Of a stretch of 64,000 bases of DNA, positions 23,111-34,668 are shown in pieces. The notes beneath the pieces were generated by a model. That model was not told where the DNA came from, ran no database searches, and was given only the letters and a program-made list of their open reading frames with translations. The stretch lies in assembly GCF_035582795.1 (NCBI RefSeq), contig NC_134369.1, forward strand, positions 61,876,001 through 61,940,000, in the 5' to 3' direction. The position numbers were made by a program, and so were the translations under genes. This stretch comes from Mycteria americana. Lineage: Eukaryota > Chordata > Aves > Ciconiiformes > Ciconiidae. Position 1 is the stretch's first letter. Each line of letters starts with the position of its first letter.

Positions 23111-24480
23111 CTGTTTCCAGGCAATACCGAAAGAAAAAGTGCTATTTTTTTTTCCCTTCCCCCCCCCCTCCATGTGCTCCTGCTGCACTCGAGCCACAGC
23201 TAAAGCAAACAGATTGAGCAGGTGAGGCTGTGCGGGACTGAACGCTTATTCCTCTGGCCTTCCCTTTACAAAAGACAGGGAGCACACGTGCTCACCCGCG
23301 CTCAGCTCTACTCTTGGGGTACCCACACGGAGTAAGGAAGAGTCCTGAAGGACCTGCCCCCTGTACTGGCAAGAGCGAAAGCAAAGTGAGTGGGTGGAGA
23401 ATAAAGGGAAGGGCCGCGCTAGGCAGAAGTGAAAGGCCTTAAACCTGGTCCCGTTTTAGCACATGGGGAAAGGAAGAACAGAGCCAGCCGGTGAAGTGCC
23501 CCTCGTCACGCAGGCAGCGATGGCATAGCCGGGAACTTAATTCAATTTACAGAAGGCTAAGCCAGAGCCTCAGTCAGCAGATAAAGAGCGGTGTTTGAAT
23601 GGTGGGCACTTCTGTGCTAGTTTTTGTTTTGTTTTGTTTTGTTTTGTTCTTTAAAGAACGATGAACTTCAGCAGATGAAAATGCGAGAGTAGAGCTGAAA
23701 GTGTCCATGCACTACAGAAATTTGAAGTTACTGCTCCTGGAGCATCAAAAGCACGGCTACATTGCAACTCTATATTGTTATGCATTTTACAGTCTGCAGA
23801 AGGTACTGAACACACCGAGTTAAATATTAAGCACTCAGTCAGGGAAATGACAGCAGCTTTTCTACAGGTTCGAAGTAAGATTTTGTGTTGTGCTCTGAAA
23901 CCATACCCAGTGAGTGTGGCTGGGTGGAGGGAGGGGGGTGCAGGGGCAGCATCATTCATTTTGGTTGTACTGAAGCAGTCTCCAGGCTAAATCTGAGCAG
24001 CCGCAGGCAGCGGGGTCTCCGTCAGGGTGTGCGTGGGATGCTCCACAGCAGGCGATACGCCGGAGTCTCCATCGTGACATTCACTGTGGAGCCTCCTCCA
24101 GCCCCTTCAAGCCTCTTGGGGTGGGAGTTTGCAAGCAAGCAAGCAGCTGCGCATCACTTTGAGCAGCCTTAGGCTGTGCTGGCACTGGAGTAATCCCCCC
24201 CATCTCCTGCCTGTGTATTTCCAGCGCTGGTTCTCAGTAGGCAGCTTTTCCGTCTCTCAATAGCTCAGCTCTGTGCTCTCCCATGTTCAGTTCCCTTAGG
24301 CATAACTGGCCAGCCTTCGATGGGAGAGCGCTGAGCGTCAGCTCCTCTGTAGGGCTGAAAAAAATGGCTGGCACACTGGAGGAAAGAGACTCTGAGACGT
24401 TTGACACTGTAATACACAATAAACAGGACAGTAATTTTTCATAGCTACACTGCATATCAGGATAGGGAAAGTAATCCAAC
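23111..24480. other. Intergenic DNA with a (GTTTT)n repeat and a perfect palindrome
   Basis: No gene seen. Holds a C run near 23160, the GTTTT repeat at 23621 and the 14-bp palindrome at 23646. Confidence 0.55.
23621..23648. repeat. (GTTTT)n microsatellite
   Basis: Five-base repeat of GTTTT, about five units, running directly into the palindrome GTTCTTTAAAGAAC at 23646-23659. Confidence 0.9.
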
Positions 24481-24800
24481 TTTTATAAACAAGCCTTTAT
24501 TCTACAAAACCCAGACACTCTCTCATGCACAAGAAAATGCTCTGAATTATGAATGCCTGTCATTTTACAATAACTATTCCTTGCCTTTTTTTTTTTTGAA
24601 AATGCAAACAATGAAAAAGGGTTTTTTTTACAGTGAGAAAATCCTCATTTTTAGTCGGTGGAAAGTATTTGACTACATCAATGATTAATAGGTTTAATGT
24701 AATAGCTGCAACTGAAATTTAAAAAGCAAACAAGCCAAACAGAGCCGAATGGATTTGTTATAATGATTTCATTAGGGATTTTTAAAAGTTTGCTTTATAC
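24481..24800. promoter_or_regulatory. AT-rich block with a PBX-HOX-type site (candidate enhancer)
   Basis: TGATTAAT at 24682-24689 is an exact PBX-HOX composite site in a stretch rich in ATTA cores and free of coding frames. Conservation untested. Confidence 0.3.
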
Positions 24801-27800
24801 TTGCAGTTTGTTGTCAGAAAGAATTGGCTGAATTCAGTCAAAATGGTTTGTTCTTTGTCTGTCTGTGGTCACCATAGCTACCATTTCAATCTGTTAACAT
24901 ATGTGGTATTATTTTGTTCCTTTCTCTTAAACTCTATTCACAGATGCTGTCAAGATTTTCCTTTGTACATATCTGATCAGTTTGTGCCAGGTTTGGCTCC
25001 ATGCCTTTTCAGACGAGAGCCTCTGATGAGGACAAGGTGGTTGGGCAATGGAGCAGGTGCAGCAATGGAGACAGGAGGAGAAGCTGGGGTGGGGATGGCT
25101 CCTACTCCACTACAGCATGGGATCTGTGAGAAATACCTTGGGAAGACATTGTCAGAGGTGTATCTATTTTCTGGAGAGGTAGGTATTCCCTGGATATGCT
25201 GTGCTGCTGTAATCAGTGGATTATCAGCTGGATATCCTCAGCTGCTGTAAATCAGTATAAATGCATTTATTTTAGTGGAGCTGTCATGCCTGCTGATGGT
25301 CAGGTCCTGTGATGTTGCTCATTACACAGGTTTTGGGTAAGGAGCCAAGAGATGAAGGGAGGCACGGCTACATTTTAAATAAATAAGTAATAAGATTGTA
25401 TAGCCTCTATTCTCTTGCTTTTTCCAGTCTTAGAAAAGGTTCAGGTTGCCACTGAGTATGGAGGTGTATCCACTCTGGACAAGGTAGGTGATTGGAATAT
25501 CTAGTGGAGATCAGGTTATCCACATTTCACATTTTAATTGGTGCTGAATGGGAAAAGAGCCAGTTTTCTCTATTGCTGAATGTGAAGATGATTGAGACGG
25601 CTTCATTTTCTTTCCAGCTGTGAAGCAGGCAGGTAAATGTATTAATGTGAGTATGTATGCAGTACAGTTTATAGTGGGGAAGCCATAAGAGAAATCAGAT
25701 TGTCTGGAAAATATACAATTGTCTTTCACAACAAAGCTTTCAAGGTAAAGAGTAAAGTTAAGGTCAGCCTGGCTCTTTTTTTTTTTTTTTTAATAGTATA
25801 AAAGCCTTTGTTTAAAGCTCTGTGGGTCTGATTTTCAGAGCCGCTGAGCACCCTGCTCTCTGATTTCTTTTAACTGGAGATGTAGGTGTTCAGCATTTCT
25901 GGCAGCTGGAGCCCCTCTACTAATGCCCGCAGAGAGTAGCTGGAGAAAGTGTGAGAAACGTTATTGTAATGAGGGGCTAATTCTGCCTCTCCTTCCTGCC
26001 TCTCAGTGCAGTTGAAAGAGTGCCTGCAAGTCATGTTATGTGCATGGAGAAAGGGAATTCTGATTTACTGGCTCTGGCTCCCCAGAGGCAGGGATGCTCT
26101 CCTAGCACAACTCACAGCAAGTCACATCTGCATTTCCAATATAAGGCCCATTTTTAAGGACTCCTAGTTCAGCTATAAAAATTCACTTAGCATGCATGAA
26201 TAGAAACCAAATTGACAAGATAGACCATAACTGCTCTGAAAGGGCCATTAGTTCCTGTCGTATGAAAAATCCACGTTTTAAAAAAGCGAGTATTGTTCAC
26301 TTTTGCACAACAGACTGTAACTGTTCCTTCTAAGTCATTATAGCCTGTACGGAAATAATCATTTTCAAAATCACTATTGATACCACAGGCACAGAAACAG
26401 CAGGAGGCAGATGCCTGTGCTTGATATTAATCCAGAGCCTTCCAGTGCCTCTGAGCAGGTTCAGATCAGTGTAAACTCTAGATTTACACCGATGTAACTG
26501 AGAAGAGGAAGACCATGGTATAAAGATTTTGTCTGATGAGTGAAGAGTTTGGTGCAAGGTTTCTTGTGTCCTCAGATGAATCCCAGCGGTGCAGTGGCTG
26601 TGAGAGGGTACCAACAAGTTGTCCGTTGAGAAACACCACCCACCCCCTGTGCTCAGTGTTAGTGGAGAGGATAGGGGAAATGCATCTGTATCTGGTGCTT
26701 TTGGTGTTTAATAAGGGAAAAGCCCGGGGCAGATAGGAATGTCACTCTTTTTTAAATTGTGATTTTTAAGAGATACTAGGTCATGGCATTTTCTAGAATT
26801 GTTTCTTTTAGTTGGTGATTGATCCCTCGCTTGATGCCAAATTGAGGTCTTGTTGATTTTTTTCTTTTCTTTTCCAGGTTTTCGTGTGTTGCAGGTTTTC
26901 TTTAGACAAATAGCAGTGAGGAACTAACTTTGATTTCTCTCTCCTCCCCCTGAGATTGCTAGCATTTGAGATTTCCAGATTATATTTGGAATGAATGGAA
27001 GAGAGACTGTAAAATCAAAGGTTGGCACTAGAGTCCTGATGAGTTGTGCTATGCCTTAGGGATATGTTCACGGAAACACTGGGCCTGAGCCTTCTTGTAC
27101 TGGTTTTACAACAAAGGGAATTTCCAGGGATTTCGGCAGTGATCCCCACGTACGTCAGAACGATGTGAATAAGATGATTTTCTCCACTCCCACATGTGTG
27201 TATGGACATACCAACCTATACATTTTTACTCTCTTACAAAAGTTTGCTTGAACCTACGACTACGCGGTTTAAGGTAGTAGGTTTTAAGGGCTATTTCAAA
27301 TGCATTTCTAACAGTTCCCTTTCCCGTGGGAATGCCAGTGGTCAGAGGCCCTGTAGGATACCCCTGGCTGAATTTCGCTAAGATCCTCCTATGTCATGGG
27401 AAGAGATTGGGCTGAATGATGGAGTAAAGGGGGCTGTGTTGGCAGAAAGTCAAACTGGGGATTTTTGGGTAGGATTTCAGGAGCAAGCAGCTGCCTCTCA
27501 GCTGGACTTCTCTTCCCCATTGCTTGGATTACCACAATAGCAGCAAGGCAAGTGAAGAGGACCCCCAGGGAGGTAGGAGACCACCTGGCTGAGGGACTTT
27601 GCTGCAGGGTTTCCCTTGGAGCCCCGGACATCAGTGTGCCTCTGTGGGAGGGTGCAGGCAGGAGGCTGCCTGCTAGGTTGCAAAGGTGGGACACCTCTCT
27701 CTGGGCTGCCTTTTCTGCTCCCACCAGTGGATCCCAGCGACATGGGCCCCTGGAAAGCTGCCACCGTGAAGGGTCTCACATGGAGGAGTTGTCCTGCTGA

Positions 27801-29974
27801 ATCTGGCCGGTGCTTCTTTTAGTCCATTAGCCTTGCTACTAGCAGCATTCCTCAAAGGTAATGCCACAGCACTGTGTGAGTAGCTGCTCCTGGGGAAAGC
27901 TTCTTCCCTCACTCAAAAAAAAAAAAAGAGATTGATTTAAATGCTGAAGTGCAAGGGATGGTATTCCTTGCAAAGCTCTAAAAATTAATATCTACTGTTA
28001 AACCCCTGGATCTCTTAATGTACAGCATCCAATCTTTGCCCCATTAGGTCTTGTAACAAAGAGCTCCCCGAAGGGATTGTGTGCATTTCTTGTTTGAAAT
28101 CTCCTGTGAGAAAAATTAAGTTATTGGACTCCCGGTCACCCTGAAAACGATGGCAGCTGTCCTCTGCAACTCTGTCTCCCCTCACAGACTTTAGTATTGC
28201 GTGCTGGCTGCCCTGCTGCTGAGATAGTGATGATGGAGAGAAGTGAAATAAAAGAAGTTTATAAAAAGAGAGTGGTATCTTCCCAGGCAAGCACTGTGCT
28301 AGCTGCAGTTGTCCCTACGATGAAGTGGCTCCTGAAAAGGAAACCTTTTTTCCCCATTTGTTTTTGTAAGGAGTGATGAATCTCTTTGCACCTTGTGTTT
28401 CTCTTCTGATATGGAGATTTTCTACTTAAACACAGAACTGAGTGGAGCAAACTCATCAGCTATCTGAGGCTTTCTACTCTGATTTTGCTACGTGCCTCCT
28501 CCTCATCCTCAGGAAGGGAAAGGTGCCTGTCCCACCTCATACAAGGGTTGGTTTCTGTAAGAAGGCACCAGCGATGGAGGGGTTAATAACACCAGAGCCT
28601 AGCTCCTGTCTCACCCCCTCTCACTGCTGTCCCTTCCTACTTCTCCTCCTGAGCATTTCTTCAGGGCTGCTCAGGGGTACAGGGTGGGGGGCAGAGAGGG
28701 GCTGCCCACTCTGGGTGCTGCCTGTGAGGGGTGCCCCCGCTCTGGAGCCCCGCTGGCTGGGGAGCTGGGGGAGCTGAGGGGGAACAGGGCTCCTCAACAG
28801 CCTTAAATTTAATTAGCTGAGAGAAGCTCCCAGGAGGAAAAGGCGAGACGGGAGTCCTGTGGGAGCAACACGGGGTGGTGGGGAAGGCCACATGCCCCAG
28901 GAGCTGAATCCCTGCTAAGGGGATGCTGACAGTAGCATGTACAGATGGGTGACTTCTGTTCCTCTCAGCTTCACAAGCTGTGAAATAGCTCCTAGTGCGG
29001 ATGCTGAAACAAACCCACTGGGGTCTGCATTCCCACTTTGCTGGGACAGACAGCGTGCTCTCTGCAACTCTGCCCGCACCAAGCCGTCCCCGCTGCTCTC
29101 CCTGGCATCGCCAGCCTCTGCCTGTGCAGGATTTCAATCCCATCCTCTCCTTCCTCCCAAGGCCAGCTCTTAGTGCCTCCCCTCTGGGCCAGCCAGGAGC
29201 CCCACTGCAGGCCAAGACGGGGTTTCCTCTGATGCTGCAGCTCCCCTGGCTCTGCCGTGCTCACCCCACAGCTGCCATCAGCCCTTCTCCTGCCTCCCCC
29301 CGCTGATCCAACCCCAGCTGCCTCTCTGCACCCTCACACTCCCACCACAGTCCTCCCTGTATTTTTTCCACTGGCCTCCCACTCACTACAGGATATGAGC
29401 CATTCTCTCCAGTGGGAAATAAAAGTTTGGATTAAAATTTGCCTTATTATTCCTTCTCTAAAAGCAGCTTTCAGGCTGAAAAGCTCCAAGGACAAATTTC
29501 CAAAGGAGTGCAGGAGATTTAGGGAGAGATTTTTAAGGTCTTTTAGTTACATTAAAATGAAATTAGATGCCCCTTGGGATTTTTTCAGCAGAAGGAGATG
29601 TTTTTGAAATTTGCGTATGATGTCTGTTTACATCTTTAGGCATCAAAATGCTTCCAGAGATTTGGGTTTTGAACACCTAAGTCTCCTTGTAACCAAAGAG
29701 AGCCAGGCATCAACTCCCATGCATTCCTTCCAAATTCCAGCCAAAATTGTTGTCGAACTTGGAGCACGAAGCTCTAATGTAAGAGATTTATAAACGTGAT
29801 TTCTGCTCTGCTTTAGCAGGCAGCTTAGCACCAGGGAAAAAAACCCAACCCATAGTGTTGACTGTATAAACATCTTGTTCAAAGGGTAACATTTTCCTGA
29901 TTAATAGCTTTTCAGTATTAAAAACAATCAATCTAGAGCGTGATTAATTGTCCCTTCTACTACTAGCAACCAAA
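24801..29974. other. Intergenic DNA, no gene seen
   Basis: Longest frames are 24801-25250 (+, 149 codons) and 28661-29215 (-, 184 codons, in GC-rich DNA). Neither shows a recognisable domain or conserved start. AT-rich open-frame-poor DNA at about 29400-29830 has a mild enhancer-like look. Confidence 0.55.
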
Positions 29975-30018
29975 TATATGTGTGTATATATACATACATA
30001 CATACATACATATATACA
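29975..30018. repeat. TATG/ACAT microsatellite
   Basis: Alternating TATATGTGTGTATATATA followed by repeated ACAT units and a terminal ATATATACA. Likely length-variable. Confidence 0.9.
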
Positions 30019-31869
30019 CTCGTGTAAACACACAGGCATATTTTCACTGGGGTAAGCATTTTTAGTGTGTCTGTTTTCAGGGAAAATACAATATGCAGGA
30101 GGTGAGAACTGCTTTTTACAACTTGGGCAAACAGGAAGGGTTTTAGCTCTTGTAACCCTTCGTTGCAAGAACTGGCGGCCCCAGGGATGCGCGGCGAGCA
30201 TTGTTGTCCTGGTGAAAGGCACGAAACACTCACCTGGGCAGGGAGGAGACCAAGAAAGAGGCAGAAGATGCTTCGCTTTTCGTCCGGGGCATGAAGTCTG
30301 CTCAGTTGTCAGGCATCCTCATTGCGTTTCTACTTCATCTGTATTTTACTTGTGGGACTGACAGGGTTAATGACAATAAAAAGTTTTCATTTAAAAGTTG
30401 GCAAGGAGAGGTGCTTTTTTCCCTTGACAAAGATAACCAAATTTCAAGAAATTATTTAAAAAGACAGTCCTGCCTGGCCCAACCTGTTAGGCTACAGCAA
30501 ACACACAACAGTGACACCATCTTTATAAGGAAAAGACTTTTTTTCTCCCCTTTTGTTCTGATATCTAAACGGCTGAACAGGTTAACCATTACATTACAGT
30601 AATGTCCAGAAGTTGCAGCCAAGCTCAGGGACTAGGCAATATGCCGTCCTTGCTTTATGTGACTCAGTCTGCTACAGATTATATATATGAAACTCCTCCT
30701 GATCCTACACATGGCTTGATGATCCTTGGCAGGACATATGGGTGTGTGCAGTCACGTGTAGGATCACGGCCTAACGTGTCTAAATGAAATATTGATCCAG
30801 GTAAACATGACCCCATACCCACCAGAGACTCTCTTAGTGCTCACGGAGTTTCCTCCTCATCTGTCCCACCTTGCAGAACTCAAGAAGTTTTAACATCGGG
30901 TTTCTCCAGAGCAAGCGGCATGAGCCAGAGAAGTAGAATTTGTTGCTCTTTTGGCATTTCCAGTAGTCAGAGCTGCAAAAAGTGCATTCACTGTTGCTGC
31001 TGAAAAATAAAATACAATTCTGTATTTTGTGTACAGTCTCTGTGTACACACTCGCCTACACTCTGTGAAGAGTTTCCTTTATGGCCAGACAAGAATTTTT
31101 CAAAGTTTCCTTCAAGAACACCACCAAAATCTGTAGCGCTGTGTTGGGACACTCTCAAAACTTCAGGCTTTTAGCCGAAGCAGAAAGAAACCCAATGGCA
31201 CCATTAAGGAAGCAAAAACAAACACGAAAAATTTTCTCAATGGTTAGAAACAAAAAGCTCCATCAGCATCAGAAGTGCTATGTTCAGGGCTCATGAGTTT
31301 CTGCAGAAAGGTTTGAAAAAGAAAAGCAGCCCTGCCAGGGATGAAGAGGGTTTTGTTGGCCTGGGACAACAGCTGTGACAGGTGCAAACTGGCTGTGACG
31401 GTGACAGCCCTGAGACTTCCTGCTCTGGTGACACACACACGTGCACAGTGCACACACACACCCCTTGGCACCCAAGGGAGAAGGCACCGATCCGCTCCTG
31501 TTCCTGGGCATCTCCTCATCTTCTGCCGGGGATAAGGAGTGGCCTGGTGAGTGGGCGGGAGTGGCAGAGTGTGCCCTGCTGTCCCAGGCGATGGCTTCGG
31601 CACGGGTGGCATCTGTCACGGCGCTGCCAAGCAGAGGTGGGGATGCAGGGGATGCGCTGCTGCTCCAGCCCGCTCCTACGGGATCGTGCTGCTCAACCCC
31701 GCTCCCGGCAGGCGCAGGGCCGGGGCCACGGCTTTAGGAAAGGCAAACAGTTGTGAAGTGCCAGCAGTAAATGTCGTTTCAACAGCTTAAAAGAGTGCAA
31801 TCGTGTTATAAATATTTTAGATGGTTGACTTAGATTTTAATCCTGGGGCCTAAGCGGGTAACAGCTATG
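30019..31869. other. Intergenic DNA, no gene seen
   Basis: Short frames only. The CA-rich patch at about 31430-31460 and the GC-rich segment 31490-31740 carry overlapping frames typical of base composition. Confidence 0.55.
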
Positions 31870-31920
31870 AAGAGAGGAGGAGGGAGGGAGGGAGGGAGGG
31901 AGGGAGGGAGGGAGAAGAAG
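31870..31920 (+). repeat. (GGGA)n purine microsatellite
   Basis: A 51-base all-purine tract with an (AGGG)n core at 31881-31914. G-quadruplex and triplex prone; likely polymorphic in length. Confidence 0.92.
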
Positions 31921-32690
31921 TGAAGGAAGACCAAAATTAGGCCCCAATTTGCAAAGCCATACACACGTGTCTCGGTGTAAGCACGTCTGTGGCCTCAGGT
32001 TGAAGTTCAAGTGGAACATTCAGGTGTGCTTCAGCCTAATTCTTGGGTGAGCTTTTTTTTTTTTTTTTCCCCAGGGCTGGGACCTGCAAAGCAGATGGAA
32101 AAACCTTTCGAATTTCACTCAAGCTCATTTTTAAATGAAAAATTGGGTGTTCCCTTCCTGCCCTTGCATTTCTGGAGTAGAAATTGGAGTATGGATAAGG
32201 ATAATGAACACTCTGCCATGTTTGCATTCCTGTCTATCATGAAAATGTATTCTGTGCTAAAGAACTAATACACTTTGCACCAGGAAATATTTGTGGCTGT
32301 CAGTGCTGGGGTTTAAAAGCATTGCTAATTATTCCCCTAATAACATTTAGTTTTGTGAGCTAGAAAAAGTTACTTTTATGTAGTGTAAATAAACTTTTTT
32401 TTTCTGCTGTAAATAAATAACTGTGGTGAATAAATATTCACAGGGACATGCATGTGTACATGAAGAAAACTGATTATGTGTCTGTCAGTATATACACACA
32501 ACACACATACTGAGTATAGAGGGGAAAGAAAATGTTGTAAAGAGGTCAGTATGCTGAAAGAAATTACCATGCATTTCAAAAAGGTTTTTCTTTCCCTAAT
32601 TTTAATGGAGCAAATAGTGCACGAAAATTAAGGAGGACCCTTTCCAAACTACTACCTAGAAGTGAAATCTTTTTGATAACATTAAGCACA
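31921..32690. other. Intergenic DNA, AT-rich, with a T16 run
   Basis: No gene seen. T16 lies at 32053-32068; the rest is AT-rich and lacks recognisable elements. Confidence 0.55.
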
Positions 32691-32910
32691 ATATAGAAAA
32701 GCAACGGTAAGCCCAGTACTAGAGGCCGTAGCTCTCCCTCAGCCGCTCTTTCCCCCTCCCCCTGTGCAAATTCTCTTGGATTAAAATGGCAGAGGGAGGA
32801 GGGGAGTGGCTGGGGACAGTTTGGCTGATAGGAGATAACCGCTGCTAGTCAAATTGGACTTTTAATTGCATGGGCCAATAAAAAAAACTTGCTACAGAAG
32901 TTCATTTGAA
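32691..32910. promoter_or_regulatory. Candidate enhancer immediately upstream of the CpG island
   Basis: Contains AGATAA (32833-32838), ATTGG (32853-32857) and CCAAT (32875-32879) plus an octamer-like GTGCAAAT near 32764. It sits about 100 bp before the CpG island, so it could be a distal part of the RCOR1 promoter. Confidence 0.35.
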
Positions 32911-34351
32911 TGAAAATAGAAGACACACCCCACAAGCTGCTTTCCATGATTATGTATTGTTTTCCCTCACCCTGTTGTACAGTTCAAGTCGCAAATAAAA
33001 GCGAGCAGTTTGTATACTTTCGTTGCCCTTTTCTGCCAGGACGGGTGTGGACCCCCGTCCCCAGTTCATCCCCGGAAGCAGAGAGGGTTCGCCGACAGGA
33101 GCCTCGTGCAACAAGGAAAGGAAAAGTGGTCTCGCTTCCCCTTTTGTTTCCTTCCCTCGCCCCGGCTCCTTCCCACTTTTTGGGAACGCTGCCGCTGGAG
33201 GCGGGCGGTGGGGCAGTACACACGCTCCCGGGTCAGGCTCGGGAAGGCACAAACGCGTAGGACGATGCAGCCCCCGACTCCGAAAGCCTGATCTTACGAC
33301 GGCAGCCATGCGGGGAGGGTTTCCGTGCCCTGCCAGGCCGCCGCAGGCTGAAGGGGCTGCTCCGAGGCCCCGGCCCCAGCCACGCCGCCGAGGCCTCCCG
33401 GGGAGCCAGGCGCCTCGCGGGCAAGGCGCGAGCCACGGCAGCTTGGGGCGCGGGGCCGGTCGCTCACGCTGGGCCCGCGGGGCGGATCTGGGCTTGGCAG
33501 AAGAGCCCCTCGAGGGGACGGGGGGCTCAGGAGTTACTTGAGAGGACCTCACTTCGGGGCGACCACCGCCGCAGCCTGGGGCGAGAGCTTCAGCGGCTCC
33601 TTGTGACTGTGCGAGACGCCCCGGCGGGCGGCTCTGCCTGCGGGGGGAAGCCGGCAGCACCCCGCTGACGGGGCCTGATCCTGCCTTGGGCTGCGGCCCG
33701 GGGGCCCCGTCCTTGTGGTGCCTGTTTCCCGGCTGGCTGCTCTCATCCCCTCAGGGCTCCGCTCCCGGGAAGGGTGAACCTCCCCCTGCGCTGTCCCGCA
33801 CCCTCAGCGCCGCTCCCCCACTCTCCTCAGGGCACTCCCGGCCGCTGGGCCCCCCCAGCCCCTCGGAGGACCCCTTCCCCCCGCGGAGCAGCCGCCTCTG
33901 CCGGCAGAAGCCGTCCCGACTGGGTCGGGCGCAGAGCCCCAACACCAACCAACCGCCCGCTGACCCTGCCGGCCTCGGCGTCCACCAGCTACGGCCCCGG
34001 GGCAACGGGGGCTTTGTATGGAATCCCATTCAAACCACGCCGTAACCTTCCGCCGCGGCGGGAGGGGGGGGGGAGGGAAAGTAGTCCCTCGCCACCCTCC
34101 TCCCGGGGCTGAGTTCACAGCGGGGCGGCGGATCCCACTGCCGCCCCCTCCGCGGGCCGGGCCGGGGAGCGCCGCTCCCGTGGGGGCGTGCGAACCCGCC
34201 TCTCTCCCCTCCGCTCCGGCGCAGCCCTCGGAGGAGAGGTATCGTTGGGCGGAGAGATCGCGGAGCCCTCACACGTACGGCCCGGCGATACGCCTCCACC
34301 TAACCCAGCAAACGGAAGCACCGGGCCGCTACGATGGACAGGAAACGCCGT

Positions 34352-34428
34352 CCAATGGGCAGGCGGGCTGGCCTCCCAAAATGTAGGTTTAGCCAATGGA
34401 AAGGGGCGGGAGCGAGGGGAGGCGGGGC
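34352..34428 (+). promoter_or_regulatory. RCOR1: Proximal promoter with two CCAAT boxes and GC boxes
   Basis: Two forward CCAAT pentamers at 34352-34356 and 34393-34397 lie 41 bp apart, about four helical turns. They are followed by GGGCGGG at 34404-34410 and GGCGGGGC at 34421-34428. CCAAT binds NF-Y and GC boxes bind SP/KLF factors (established). No TATA box is seen before the coding start. The spacing suggests transcription begins within roughly 34430-34600, but the start site itself cannot be read from sequence. Confidence 0.65.
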
Positions 34429-34668
34429 CGGTCACAGGCAGCAGTGCAGGTTGAACGGAGTCCCAGCGCAGGGCTGGGATGAGCCTCAAAGTTCGGGGCG
34501 ATCGTGGTGGGGGATGTAGCAGCGCCGCTGCCGCCGCGCACCGGCCCGCCCCGGCTCCCGCCCGCCCTCGGCGCCTCCCCCAGCCCCCCCCCGGAGTTTT
34601 AAAACTCTGATTCCTCCCCCCCTTCCCTTCTTCTCCACACCCCCCCCCCCCCCACCTTCCTCCCCTAA
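34429..34668 (+). other. RCOR1: Probable RCOR1 5' UTR
   Basis: GC-rich leader between the GC boxes and the first ATG. It holds a possible 43-codon uORF (34479-34610), a perfect 14-bp palindrome GAGTTTTAAAACTC (34594-34607) and a pyrimidine-rich tract with a long C run near 34641-34653. The 5' boundary is a guess based on the promoter motifs. Confidence 0.5.
34479..34610 (+). other. Possible upstream ORF of 43 codons in the RCOR1 leader
   Basis: ATG at 34479 with G at -3 opens a frame that starts MSLKVRGDRGGG, is rich in Ala, Pro and Arg, and ends in VLKL before a TGA at 34608-34610. It ends 58 nt before the RCOR1 start, which would allow reinitiation. It matters only if the transcription start lies upstream of 34479, which is unknown. 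The peptide matches nothing I recognise; an effect on RCOR1 translation is inference. Confidence 0.35.

Noticed and set aside
24801-25250. 149-codon plus-strand open frame
   Set aside because: No domain or family resemblance; lies next to an enhancer-like block.
28661-29215. 184-codon minus-strand open frame
   Set aside because: Low-complexity Pro/Ser/Gly composition from GC-rich DNA, no domain, competing frames on the other strand.
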